DNA of 64,000 nt. It comes from Pleurodeles waltl. Lineage: Eukaryota; Chordata; Amphibia; Caudata; Salamandridae. Position numbers and translations under genes: made by a program. Below are positions 23,700 to 34,894 of this stretch, piece by piece. The notes under the pieces were generated by a model. The model did not search any database. It worked only from the letters and a program-made list of their open reading frames with translations, and was not told where the DNA came from. Every line of letters starts with the position of its first letter. Within the stretch, counting starts at the first letter, position 1. The stretch is from NCBI RefSeq assembly GCF_031143425.1, contig NC_090446.1:1029033066-1029097065 (forward strand), in the 5' to 3' direction.

Positions 23700-26600
23700 G
23701 TGGGTTGGGGTTGAATTGTTTGAACTTCCGCACAAACTTCTATGCAACACACCTAATGCGCTGGCATGACAGACTGGACTCGCACCCCCGCACCAACCAC
23801 CTCCAACAGACTATGATACCCAACTAACATGATCGGCAGACAAACTACCTATCCCAACCCAGGGCTTAATTGTCTAACATGGAACGTCAGGGGCCTTGGT
23901 GACCCGTGTAAGAGAAGAAGTATCATTGCATATCTAGATAGACACAATATCTACCTGGCCCTCTCACAAGAGACGTATTTTCATGCTAATGCACATGTGT
24001 ACTTTGCTACACGATGGGCCTCATACTGCCAATTTGCTACATATTCCTCATATTCATGGGGCACAGCCATCTTGGTATGCAAAGGCACAACGTATATGCC
24101 CTAAGAGGCCCAAAATGACCCATAGGGATGATACACTATTACCTGGGGCAAACCGACACAGTCCTCCATCACGATTGTTAATTGCTACTGCCCCAACACA
24201 GATGAACCTTCCTTTTTTGAAAGGATATGGGGTCAAATAGCAGATATTGGCTCCACACACACACTCCAAGGAGGAGACTTCAACTTAAGCCTCAATGTTG
24301 CACTAGATAAGATGACTACTTCTTCTCTCTCCCATGGTTTGGTGCCCGGCACCTTCGCTACATAATGTCGGAATATGACAGAGACAGCTAGCGCTGCCTT
24401 TACCCCCAAAGTAAGGAGGGGACATTTTATTCTGGAGCTCATGCAAGCAGGTCCAGACTGGACTATTGGCTCCTATCCCATGCAACCATTCCATGGATAT
24501 GCAACGTCACTCATTTAGCAGGTACCTACTCGGATCGCTCCCTAGTTCTCCTACGACTGAACCCGCCAGCCCATACTTCACCCCATCATGGTTGGAAACT
24601 CTCGCCAATGCTTATGCTAGACCCCCTCTTAATGGAGGAACTGCGACAAGACATCATGGAATTCTTTGAAAAAAATCAAGACACACTACCTAGGGTGGGG
24701 ATAATATGGGAGGCTTTTAAGATTATGACACTGGGCCTCTACCTGGCTAAGAGTGGAAGAGTGTTCCGAGCCATATGGGACACACTGCAAAATCTGGAAA
24801 GGTCACACTCACACTTTGGAGAAGACCCTAGCAATCTCTCAAGACTCAGGGACCATCCAAAAACTGTGGGCAGCCTTGACTAAGTATCAGGAAAATGCTG
24901 AACAAGAAGGGCTTTATCGCGGTAAATATGCGTGAGTCTGGGTGTACAGGGAAGGAGAACACCCCGGACACGCTCTGGCCACCATGATACATGCATCCCA
25001 CTCTACTAACACTATTCTTGAAATAATGATGCTAATGGCACCGGTAGGAAGGACACTAAAGACATACTTCTGGTGTTTCATGTGTTTGGGGTATATTAAA
25101 TGCAGCTTTACACCTTGACTAGACAACAGGCAGTGGATGTTGATGATTATCTAGGAGATGTTGCATTGGGGTGGCTGAGTGGTGCACAGCGGGAATTTCT
25201 GGCAGCGGATATTGAGGGGGATGAGATCAGGGAAGTCATAATGCAGCTGCAGTCTGGGAAAGCCACAGGAACGGACGGCCTACTGGTGGATTTTTATAAA
25301 ATATATGCTGCGAGCAGCCTATTCCAAGCCAAAGAAAGATGGGATCCTTCTGCTCTCAACGAGAGAAGCTGCTGTTATCAACTTACTTAAGCCCAACAGA
25401 CCAGCTCATGGATGTGACTCATATAGACCACTGTCCCTAAGTAACTGTAATGGTAAAATACTAGGGAAAGTGTTGACCAACCGCCTCAGCCTTTTAATTT
25501 ATTTTCTGTTGAGGCCCGATCAGTGTGGCTTCATCCCTGGAAGAGCCGCTTCTCTTAACCTGTGAACACTTTTTACATTATTGCAGAGTATAGACCCGGA
25601 CCTCTCTGCTGCAGCCATTGCGATTCAAACCCTCACTAGGCATATCTTCATATCCCTGTATGCGGATGACGCCACACTTTATCTTAGAGACACAGCTGAT
25701 ACCATTCGCTGGTCTGGCAAACAACCACGACTAAAATGGGAAATACCCTAGCTTTTTGAACGGGGAGATTTCGAAGCCCCACACATGGACTTATATCATG
25801 CATGCGCTCAAGCACACTATGCTATATATTAGTACCAACCTCCTCCATACATGCCCCACTTTGCTCTAGAACAGGGTTACATTGCCCAACCGCCTCCTAG
25901 ATTTATATAAGCCCTGTAACGAGTCACACAGCACCCCCTAACTCCAGTGTTTCTTGCATGCAAGAGGCGTGAAATAGACTGGCCAAACGGGCAAATAAAC
26001 AACTGCTATATTCACCTGCCATGCCAATTCATCACCAATCCTCCATCCCAGTCACATGTGAAAAGACATGCCAGGCTATGCGGACAAGGGCCGGAGTTAG
26101 CGTATGGGGTAACCTCTATGTGGAGGGTCAATTTGTAGACCGTGCCACACTACTGGCTGAGAAGCCACAGACACCATTAGATGTATTTCTTTTCATCTGC
26201 TTACAACATGACGTAAAAGCTATTACACTCGACTTCCCCAAAGAGCCCCCTAAGATTAACACGTTACACATATTACTCACATCGGAAGGACCACGCCATT
26301 TAGTGTCAATCCTCTATCTGGCAGCACAACAGGAACAACTAATACCGGGTGGTGGGGTCTGGGAGGGTTGGGATAAGGATTTGGCAGCACCCCTAACTGA
26401 AGATCAATGGCTCTACTGCTGTCAACAAATGAGGAGCATCACCTCAAATAGCAGAGTACGCATTATCCATTATAAGTTCCTCCACAGACTATATTACATG
26501 TCGGTGAGACTACATAAACTCAGACTGCACCGATGACAGATGCTCAAGATGTGGATCAGAAGGGGCAGATTTAATCCACTTCGCATGAGAATGCCCCCCA

Positions 26601-26715
26601 GTTCAGAGTTATTGGGATGAAATTGAAACAGCGTTGTCACAAATGGTCTCTATACTACTTACCTTTACCCCCCGATAGCAGTGTCAGCAGACCACCATGT
26701 TTATGACTGCTTTTT
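23700..26715 (+). mobile_element. L1-c: plus-strand L1-type LINE, ORF2 region
   Basis: Contains endonuclease, reverse transcriptase and zinc-knuckle parts of ORF2 in order, then a short 3' tail ending in a T-run at about 26726. ORF1 was not found upstream. No target duplication recognised, so the ends are approximate. Confidence 0.78.
23829..26594 (+). pseudogene. L1-c ORF2: endonuclease / reverse transcriptase, broken
   Basis: The endonuclease N-terminus is readable at 23829-24104: NCLTWNVRGLGD and LSQETYF (QETH-type box). Then GGDFNLSLN lies near 24270, SRLDYWLLS near 24460 and the YSDRSLVLL equivalent of SDH near 24525. RT: SGKATGTDGLLVDFYK (about 25255-25300), YRPLSLSNCNGKILGKVLTNRL and DQCGFIPGR (25410-25550), then YADD at 25659-25670. 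About 100 residues of palm between FIPGR and YADD, including the TRQGCPLSP-type box, are deleted. The C-terminal part runs 26021-26536 (RIIHYKFLHRLYY). A CCHC knuckle (Cx2Cx8Hx4C) lies at 26541-26594 with a stop inside at 26586. Inactive. Confidence 0.82.
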
Positions 26716-27876
26716 CAATAAGGTTTTTTTTTTTTAATGAAGCCAGTTTTCCTTTAAAGAAAACAGGATGCATTTCAAAAATGAAAATGAAAACCTTCTT
26801 TCCTTTTTTCAGGGTAGGCAGTGGATAACTGGATACCAACTCGCAAAAGAGGAATGGTACATTGTACAAGGCCTTTTTGCAGTTGCAAATGACAATTTTT
26901 GCAGTTTGCAACCGCAAAATCGTGTCATACATCTTGCCACTGGTGCCTCTCTCTGAAGTACAGCTTCGGCACTGGAAGAGGCCATGGAGGGCAGAAAGGA
27001 AAATGTATTCCCTTTTGTGCTGTCTTCAATCAGCCCTTTGGCTTACAATGGTCATGGGTTCTTCTTACAAGATTTTGTTGAGGATCATAGGCCGGTTCTT
27101 AAGTGGACCAATCAGTGTGGACATATAGCTGTGTATCTCACTACAATAGAACTAACGTGGAACAAACAACTACAGCCTACACCCCCTGTCCCATTACCCA
27201 GGGAAATACCTTGTATTCCTGGCAGAGAGGACACGGGGAGACCTCTCAGCAGCTGTACAAATTAGAGTAGGGTGCCCTGGGTTACAAAGCCCTCCCCAAT
27301 ATCTTGCTACTGATGCTCACAGTTTTCCTGAGCCAGAGGACAGATATTTGGCATTGCTGCGTTTCTTTTGCCTACTTCTGAAGCCTGGTATTACTGTTGC
27401 ACTCTCTCACCTTAGAATCCAGGCCCTGAATGAGGATGGATTCTGAATAGTCTCTATGCAGAGCATGTTTTGTGTACAATGGCGTTCATGCCCTAAATTT
27501 GCAGAATTATTTAGAGGTGATTGATTTGTTTGGGGGACAGTGTGTAAGACAGAGAAGCATGATAGTGGGAGATATTTAAAAGGGGATGAAAAGGATGAAA
27601 GGGATAGCAGAACAACACTCAAGACAGGAGCAGACTAGTAAAAGATGTGAAAAACGTGAGTAAAAGGATGTAAGTAGGAAAGAGAGAAAAAAAGATAATA
27701 GTGTGTAAGACAGTGGAGCAAGCTAGTGGGAGAAATTTAACAAAGAATGGAAACAATTGCAGTTACATGTGAAAGGAAGACAGATAGACAGAGAAACAGG
27801 CTAGTGGGGATGTGTAAAAAGATAGAAAGGAAAGCAGAAATAGAAGCCAAGCAGCAGAACAGTGCAAGGGAACAGA
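26716..27876. other. No gene seen; purine-rich repeated stretch
   Basis: 26716-26960 is a possible dispersed repeat. From about 27500 the plus strand is A/G-rich with recurring phrases: 'gtgtgtaagacag..gagca(a)g' and 'ctagtgggagaaatttaa' at about 27539-27578, 27700-27742 and more weakly 27785-27815. This suggests a degenerate tandem of about 80-165 bp. Confidence 0.4.
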
Positions 27877-28337
27877 GGCCCTCATTACAAGTGTGGCAAA
27901 CTTACGATCGCCACATTCGCAATGGAGGTCTGCAACACCGCCAGTGTGGCGGTCCAACCGCCATATTAAAACCCTGGCAGTCGGTCTGCCAGAGAACTGC
28001 CAGCTCTGCCAGGATCTTGGATCCCGGCAGTCTGGCGGTGACGGAGATCCTCAAACACCAGGGCAGTGCTGCAAGCAGCGGTGCCCTGGGGATCACAACC
28101 TTGTAACACCATCATGAAAAGGCTGGTGGGGAACAAGTGCAGGGAACCACTGGGGGGCCCCTGCACTGCCCAAGCACGTGGCATAGGGCAGTGCAGTACC
28201 CCTCCCCCCCGCCCAGCATCCATCCTATCAGGAAACTCTTAATGGGTCCGGCGTGGAGATAGCCTGTGTGGCGGCTACCTTCCCGTTGGAAGTTCGGCAG
28301 ATGGTGAAAAACATCTGTCGAAGTCCTAATGAGGCCC
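27877..28337. mobile_element. Harbinger-like element, 'GGCCCTCATTA' family (TSD AGA)
   Basis: Left end GGCCCTCATTACAAG; right end TAATGAGGCCC. AGA at 27874-27876 is repeated at 28338-28340. Internal words 'ccgccagtgtggcggtccaaccgccat' and a GC-rich middle ('gggcagtgctgc') match the GC-rich elements at 32988 and 33752 and the right terminus of the large Harbinger at 50954. Non-coding. Confidence 0.75.
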
Positions 28338-29184
28338 AGAGTGTGGAAAGGAAGGAAGCAGAACTGTGTAAAAAGGAGAAACAGGAGGTAAAAGTGCAAA
28401 GAAGCTGGAAAGGAACTAAGGAATATCACCCTAGTTATGCCATCTAAACCACTCATTTTCACAGCTTGCATACTTTCATGGTAAATCATTGATCATCTTT
28501 GATGCATGTACGTTTAGCTGCAGTGCAAAGAGAAGCTTAATTATGGCATCCATGGCACCTCGTGGCAACACCCACAATGGCCCAGACCTGATCGTTTTGC
28601 CAATGCTTACTTTGTATTGCTTTATGCCCTTCCCTGCACACACTCCTAGTCAGTGACTCCAAATCATGGACAAGGAGTCTACAGGAAGACAGGATTGAGA
28701 GCCTTCAGTTAACCACTGGCCAGGGCTTAGTTTACATCCCCTCTCTCTGTAGAACGGTGTGGTTTCTGCAAGTGTGAGCACTTGGACCATATCCCCAAAT
28801 CTTCTCGGCCAGCTCAAGTACTTCTCTGTTCTCTGTACTTCAAGCATCCCCCTATAATTACCACCATGTAAATCTTACCTTATTCGTACTGGAAAGCATT
28901 CAAAAGATATGTGCTATGACTGCAGGCATGTTCTCTTTGCTGAAGGAATTCAGAATAGAATGTTTAGCAATTTTCATTAGGAAAAAACTTGAAACCCTCT
29001 TCACAGGATCAGGCTGCCATACATACTGTAAGAACCTTGCCACTTGTACAAACTTCAGGACTCAAGGAGCAGGATACCACCCATCATACCAGCACAAAAG
29101 AACTGGATGGTAAAGTTATATTTTGTTATTGAGTTTTTGTTGATTAATGAGCATTGTATGTGTTTAGAGCTATGTACTGCGTAG
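28338..29184. other. No gene seen
   Basis: Continues the purine-rich stretch to about 28420, then mixed DNA without coding signal. Confidence 0.3.
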
Positions 29185-29622
29185 AGTCACATTCCTCTCT
29201 GCTGGGATGGATCTTGTAGGAAACGGGGCAGAAATCATACCTTACCGCTTGGAATTAGACAAAGACTGTGGCCATTGTGTGTGGATGGAGACTGCACATA
29301 TGCAGACAATGCCCTACCAGGCAGTGTTCTGACTACACTGGACTGGATCCAGAAACTTTTCAGCAATTGATCTTGCATGTATCAGCCCAGGCCACAAACT
29401 CTATCCAGTGTCTAGAGAAGATTGATTTCTTGAAGGGATGGCATGCCACAAGAAGACATCCCCTACCTGTGCAAGCAGGTCAAAACCACTCAATTGGTTC
29501 TGTTCAACTGGTTCTGCTCAATCTCCAGGCATGGAGATGTACGTTGTGGAAATTCCGATGAAGAACTCTGCCCTATTGCTGGGTGTAGTGAAATGGGTTC
29601 TGCCAATTTAATCTGCCCAGAT
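29185..29622. repeat. Dispersed repeat fragment, related to 62640-63960
   Basis: Shares phrases with the right end of the window: 'agtcacattcctctctgctg', 'gactggatccagaa.c.tttcagcaattgat', 'caaactct.tccagtgtc.agag', 'ctcaactggttctgct', 'aatctccaggcatggagatg'. The 62.6-64.0 kb copy is longer. Probably part of a DIRS-like element terminus, but no coding part is present. Confidence 0.55.
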
Positions 29623-30114
29623 GAACAAGTTACTTACCTTCGTCAATGCAATATCTGGTAGAGACAGTATCTGGCCGCCAGATTACTTCTTTCAGAATCT
29701 TCCCCAGGCGCGAGACTGGATCTGGAAACTTTTTTCTTCCAGCACGTCTGCTCATCGGAAGAGGGTACTGCGCGACTCTGTACCGATGTAATCCACTGGA
29801 TGTGAGCTCAACAGAATCTATATAACCTCCTCTTCGATGCACCAACTTCAGTTTCTTCCATGACTTTTTCCATGCTCAAAACATGCAGCCACATATGGAA
29901 ACTGCCTATCAAATCAGTGTGCTAAAATAAAAGACACCTTTGTGTCAAATAGTTACTGAATTCTCAATTCAGAATATGAATTTCCATTACAAAATCTTTG
30001 AGACAAAAGGGGACTCAATTCGCAGAGCGGAGAAGATGGGAGGGTGGCTAAGAAATCTGCAGCTAGATCCTGTCTCTATCAAATAACACATTACCGAAGG
30101 TAAGTAACTTGTTC
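29623..30114. repeat. DIRS-like terminal fragment bounded by 20-bp inverted repeats
   Basis: gaacaagttacttaccttcg (29623-29642) is the exact reverse complement of 30095-30114. Next to each lie '(t)agagacagtatctggc' and 'gatcctgtctctatc' phrases, and 'ctggatctggaaactttttt' occurs at about 29718-29737. The last phrase also ends the two DIRS-like relics near 39705 and 57740 (on the other strand). I infer a terminal piece of the same retroelement class; no reading frame supports it here. Confidence 0.5.
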
Positions 30115-30852
30115 GTCTGATAGAGACATCCAGCCATAGATTCCTTACTTTAGAATCAGATACATAAGTCATACTAACCCTGGAGAAGGGACTGCGAAGT
30201 GAGACCAATAAGAAAGTCTCTAAGTATAACAGAACAAGAGAAAAAGACCGGACACACCTAATAAATTAGGTTAGCAATAACATACTCTACAACTTAAAAA
30301 CCTGTGGAAGGAACCACAGGTAAACAGTCATAAGACATTAAAAAAATGGGAATACAATTATCCATGTTAGTATAATTGTGTGCCAGAAGTAACTCAATCA
30401 ATATGGATATAAAACTATTTGCTCCCTTAATGGGATCCAAACCCATGCCTGCTCACCCGATAAGAACGGGTGAAAAGACCACAGTAATAAAAATCACAAA
30501 GGCCTTGAAAGCATGGGGATAACATTACCCATGACAGTAGGACAATTTTGCCAAATGACCCTATGCATATAAATTCATTAGCTCGTATATCCAGACCCAA
30601 ACTGCGTGTTCGATACTTGTGAAATATAGGTCAGCAGGCCTTGCCACTGAACAATACCTTGTTGTCATATTAAATTATATCCTAGCCAGACCTGTTCTGT
30701 AAAAAATACAAAGAAAAAATCAATTTTCCATGGATAAAGCATTAGAAATGCTCTCTTAAAAAGAAGTTGAATACAACAATAGCAACTATTGGAACCTAGG
30801 AGAGTTAACTAAAGATAATACAATTACCTCTAGGATATGCCTATATGCCTAT
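30115..30852. other. A-rich repeat-like DNA without genes
   Basis: A-rich, with many 'acaagag/aaaaga/ataaca' words. The style resumes at 32168-32985, 33593-33750 and 34440-34860, so one older A-rich unit has probably been split by the three insertions at 30867, 32988 and 33752. Confidence 0.4.
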
Positions 30853-30866
30853 ATATGTATATGTAT
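30853..30866 (+). repeat. Target-site duplication of inverted element, left
   Basis: ATATGTATATGTAT, identical to 32154-32167. It is low-complexity, so the match is suggestive rather than decisive. Confidence 0.6.
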
Positions 30867-30946
30867 CATTCCACAAAAGCTGCTAATGTTACCGAACACT
30901 TTCAGATGGGTGCCTCCTTCGTGCAAGCAGCAAGCACGTGAAATAC

Positions 30947-31424
30947 AGACATCAAACAGGCTCCACTTCAGAGCCTCCCGGCGCACTCTTGGAATTTACA
31001 GCCACATTAATTTCATCTCCCCAGCATGACGCGTTTCGGCAACCTGCCTTTCTCAAATGCCAGTAGTGAAAAGGACATTTAAACACAGGTGCTTAAATAC
31101 GTTTTTTTCATTGCTCTTTAATCATGGTATTTGTAAGTGAAAAGGGACTTGCGTTCCCCATTGAAAATCTAGCTAAGAGCGCCGCCATCATGTTATGTCT
31201 TAGAAGTTGTTTACATAGTCCCAGTCATGATTTTACTCCAGTGGATTATAATACCAAAGTGGTTTCTGGGCACATTCCTTCAACTTTTATATCCGGTGCA
31301 CTCTCAGTTTAAACACTGTTGTTAAATATCGTGTCTTTCAAAGCATGTCAATGTCCCTTCATAAATAAATGTGCTATTCCTTTTCATCAAGCCGTATTTT
31401 TGCCCATAATTTTACTCCATGCTT
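30947..31424 (+). repeat. Long inverted repeat, left arm (478 bp)
   Basis: Reverse complement of 31676-32153; paired coordinates always sum to 63100, so there is no gap in the alignment. About 99% identical by eye. Confidence 0.92.
31021..31059 (-). ncRNA. Degenerate hammerhead-ribozyme-like motif (left arm)
   Basis: On the minus strand: TTGAGAA, then ggca-ggt-tgcc as a 4-bp stem and loop, then GAAAC followed by gcgtca. The canonical hammerhead core is CUGANGA, stem II, GAAA. Two core bases differ (C to T, G to A). Such ribozymes are known from Penelope-like elements. Probably inactive. Confidence 0.35.
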
Positions 31425-31675
31425 AGCTAGATTTTCAATGGGGAACGCAAGTCCCTTTTCAGTGGAGCCTGTTTGATGTCTGTATTTCACGTGCTTGCTG
31501 CTTGCACGAAGGAGGCACCCATCTGAAAGTGTTCGGTAACATTAGCAGCTTTTGTGGAATGAAATAATTGTTGTTACCAGAACCACCGTAGCCCTGCCAA
31601 CTCGGAAATATATGCTTGCTGTTAATTCAGGACATGACCACATGGATTAGCGTAAATTACTTAACAAACGCTTTC

Positions 31676-32153
31676 AAGCATGGAGTAAAATTATGGGCAA
31701 AAATACGGCTTGATGAAAAGGAATAGCACATTTATTTATGAAGGGACATTGACATGCTTTGAAAGACACGATATTTAACAACAGTGTTTAAACTGAGAGT
31801 GCACCGGATATAAAAGTTGAAGGAATGTGCCCAGAAACCACTTTGGTATTATAATCCACTGGAGTAAAATCATGACTGGGACTATGTAAACAACTTCTAA
31901 GACATAACATGATGGCGGCGCTCTTAGCTAGATTTTCAATGGGGAACGCAAGTCCCTTTTCACTTACAAATACCATGATTAAAGAGCAATGAAAAAAACG
32001 TATTTAAGCACCTGTGTTTAAATGTCCTTTTCACTACTGGCATTTGAGAAAGGCAGGTTGCCGAAACGCATCATGCTGGGGAGATGAAATTAATGTGGCT
32101 GTAAATTCCAAGAGTGCTCCGGGAGGCTCTGAAGTGGAGCCTGTTTGATGTCT
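31676..32153 (-). repeat. Long inverted repeat, right arm (478 bp)
   Basis: Partner of 30947-31424. Its outer end stops at 'gatgtct', 80 bp short of the 3' end present in the other two copies. Confidence 0.92.
32041..32079 (+). ncRNA. Degenerate hammerhead-ribozyme-like motif (right arm)
   Basis: Same motif as 31021-31059, on the plus strand. It differs at one CpG, gcg to gca after GAAAC, as expected from methyl-CpG decay. Confidence 0.35.
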
Positions 32154-32167
32154 ATATGTATATGTAT
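32154..32167 (+). repeat. Target-site duplication of inverted element, right
   Basis: ATATGTATATGTAT, identical to 30853-30866. Confidence 0.6.
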
Positions 32168-32984
32168 ATAGTGACATAGGAGTAAATAATTAAATGTCTT
32201 TGTACCAATAAGAGCAAGTTATTACTTTTAGATACAAAAGTAAAGCAGAGTAAACAGTCAGACCATATTGATACAATAGTATGGAACCTATAGTGGACAC
32301 CCTACCACATAGGAAATCAACAGCCATCCAAATCGACAGAGCAACACAATTGTTTGAGACATTGCCATCAAGCAACAGTATAATTAATAAAATTTTAACA
32401 TATTAACGCCTTAATAGTCTTATAAGATTAAATAAGATAATATGTTTGATAAAGAACTTTGCTAACCTGGTGGAAACCAAGGTTAGTACGTGCCACTATA
32501 TGAAGAGAGACCTCACTACAGATAATCTAGAAAAGGTCTACCATACTTAAACTGGAAAATTTAAATGATTCAATAATAAAAAGAATCTGCCTGATTTTGT
32601 AAATTCCATCTATTGACCACACTCCTTAAAGCGTAAACCCAAAGTACCAACAAAGAGAGTCAGTTAAATGATGACAGTATCTGACAAAATTCAGCTGCAC
32701 TTTACAAATACTGGATTTATTCATTTGTTACCTAGAAGAGCAAAGGTTCTTTAATATTTTAATAAAAGTCTTCTACAACAAGTGGAAGTTATGAGCAAAC
32801 ACCTACTACCCAAATAAACGTTTACGAACGTCTCCACAGAGAAGAAAAGGTACACCTTAGGAGGGAACTTTTCTTCAGAAAAGTAGGATATCTTAAGTAA
32901 CATGCAAAAGCACCATCACAACACTAAAGAGTCCAGAATATTAAGCACTCTTCACAATATAGTGAATAAAATCAATCGAGAGAC
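32168..32984. other. A-rich repeat-like DNA without genes
   Basis: Continues the A-rich unit of 30115-30852. No coding signal. Confidence 0.4.
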
Positions 32985-32987
32985 TAT

Positions 32988-33592
32988 GGGGGTCATTCCG
33001 ACTCGGGACCGCGGATGCACCGCCAACAGGCTGGCGGTGCATCCAGGCCAATTCTGACCGCGGCGGTAAAGCCGCGGTCAGAAAAGGGAAACCGGCGGTT
33101 TCCCGCCGGTTTTCCCCTGGCCTGAAGAATCCTCCATGGCGGCGCTGCAGGCAGCGCCACCATGGGGATTCCGACCCCCTTCCCGCCAGCCTGGTTCTGG
33201 CGGTTTTGACCGCCAGAACCTGGCTGGCGGGAACGGGTGTCGTGGGGGCCCCTGGGGGCCCCTGCAGTGCCCATGCCAATGGCATGGGCACTGCAGGGGC
33301 CCCCTAACAGGGCCCCACAAAGATTTTCAGTGTCTGCATTGCAGACACTGAAAATCGTGACGGGTGCCACTGCACCCGTCGCACGCCTTCAACTCCGCCG
33401 GCTCCATTCGGAGCCGGCTTCATCGTTGAAGGCGCTTTCCTGCTGGGCCGGCGGGCGGCCTCCTGGCGGTCGCCCGCCGGCCCAGCGGGAAAGCCAGAAT
33501 GTGCACCGCTGTCATTTGACCGCGGTGCGGACATTCGGCGGCTCCCGCCGGCCCTGCGGTTACCGCGGCCGGCGGGAGTCGGAATGACCCCC
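32988..33592. mobile_element. GC-rich Harbinger-like MITE (TSD TAT)
   Basis: Perfect 17-bp inverted ends GGGGGTCATTCCGACTC, and TAT duplicated at 32985-32987 and 33593-33595. The 605-bp body is very GC- and CpG-rich compared with the A-rich surroundings and is stacked with hairpins: cgccgccagaa-type blocks at 33181-33228, ggggcccctgcagtgcccatg.. at 33247-33303, tcagtgtctgca / tgcagacactga at 33327-33351, and cgggcggcc.../...ggcccg at 33447-33486. Open frames here come from GC bias and are not genes. Confidence 0.9.
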
Positions 33593-33751
33593 TATGTCTC
33601 CTTGGAGACTTACAAAAGCATGACATAATCATAGGAACTAAACAATAATGTTTGAAGAACATGTATAAACCAACAATGTCTACACAAAGGTATAAAATAG
33701 CCACCATACTGTTATTGCTATATGACAGAACATTAAGAACAGAAGCACATA

Positions 33752-34436
33752 GGCCCTCATTTAGACACTGGCGGTAAGTGCCGCCTCCAGCTGTGGCGAC
33801 GGCCGCCAAAAGACCATCACCGCGGCTAACATCCATCTGCCAAATTATGACCACAGCCGGATTTCCACTACAAGAAGGGCGGAAATCCAGCTGTGGCCAT
33901 ACTGGCTGGTTGTGTTAAGGTGGCGCTGCTACCACCAGCAACCCCACGCCAGTATGAATGAAAATGTGAATGCATGTCTGCATGTCAGTGTGAATGTGTG
34001 TACGGATGTGTGCAAGAATGAATGGATACATGTATGAATGAGTGTATGCCTGTGTGAGTGAGGGCGTGTATGTGTGATGCGCGTCTACCAGTGTGCGTGA
34101 ATAGGGAGAGGGGATTGGAAGGGGGGAGCGTGGATGGAGGTGGTGTGGGGAGCGTATGGGGAGTGTTTGGGTGGGTTGGTGGTCCTCCTACCAGTGACAG
34201 GGAAGGAATTCCCTGGTAGGCAGGGTCAAAATGCCGCCAGCGGTACAATAGCAGCTGCCACGCTGGAGATTGTTATCTCCGGCCCGGCGGCTGCTAAGGC
34301 CATGGCAGTCGGAGTAGTATATTGGCAGGTTGGCTGCAGCCAACCTGCCAATGTCATAATGTGCGGTATGTACGGCGAGCCTGTTGGCTGTACTACCGCC
34401 ACATTATCATCAACCGCCGGGGCCATAATGACCCCC
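33752..34436. mobile_element. Harbinger-like element with TG-rich core (TSD ATA)
   Basis: Left end GGCCCTCATTTAGAC..ggcggta; right end ..gccataatgaccccc. ATA at 33749-33751 is repeated at 34437-34439. The interior (about 33950-34110) is a degenerate tgaatg/tgtgtg repeat that also contains an inverted pair with the right part (aggttggctgcagccaacct, 34327-34346). The ends resemble the large Harbinger terminus at 50954. Confidence 0.78.
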
Positions 34437-34890
34437 ATAATGTCTTAAGGCTCACAAGACAATAACCATCTGGTGTACAATGTACTAAATCTAAGAAAAG
34501 TAAATAACTTTTACTATGAATGATAAGTAATGTCATGCAAATAGATCATTTAAACAAATAAAGAAGGTCACAGTCGATCTTCTTTGAAAACACAAGAAGG
34601 AATTTTTTAGGAAGAAATCCTCAATGGGGTATAATCCCATCAATGGAATATCATTCTGCTGATGAACATCACACAAATACCACAATGAAGTAAAAGAACA
34701 CTTCTACATAATAACCATGATTAATAAGAGATGCATTTAAATACACTCCCTTATCAGAAGGTAAATAATATACTGAGATACTGGAGCTGCTAAAATCAAA
34801 ACTTCCCTATAAGGGATAGTAACAACCAGATGTACCAAAACATTTTGCATTTGCAAACAGTGCCTTTCACGATGTACGAATGGCATTGCA
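34437..34890. other. A-rich repeat-like DNA without genes
   Basis: Last piece of the A-rich unit interrupted by the preceding insertions. Confidence 0.35.
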
Positions 34891-34894
34891 GTCC

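Larger units (their letters stand above)
30867..32153. mobile_element. Compound inverted-repeat insertion (Penelope-like or similar retroelement)
   Basis: Insertion of 1287 bp flanked by 14-bp duplications. Arms 30947-31424 and 31676-32153 (478 bp each) pair base for base without gaps, with only a few mismatches seen (for example near 30979 and 31030). The spacer is built partly from the arms: 31425-31461 copies 31926-31962, and 31461-31561 is the reverse complement of 30867-30967. So three overlapping copies of one 3' end are present, two on plus and one on minus. No protein of useful length; the identical 62-residue frames on both strands are a symmetry effect. Variable-length duplication plus inverted copies suggests target-primed insertion with template switching. 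A Penelope-like origin is an inference from the hammerhead-like motif. Confidence 0.75.

Noticed and set aside
31124..31976. Identical 62-residue open frames on both strands
   Set aside because: They are mirror products of the 478-bp inverted repeat. No domain, no conserved start context.
33078..33587. Overlapping 70-125 residue frames on both strands at 33.1-33.6 kb
   Set aside because: Very GC-rich MITE with few possible stops; composition artefacts.
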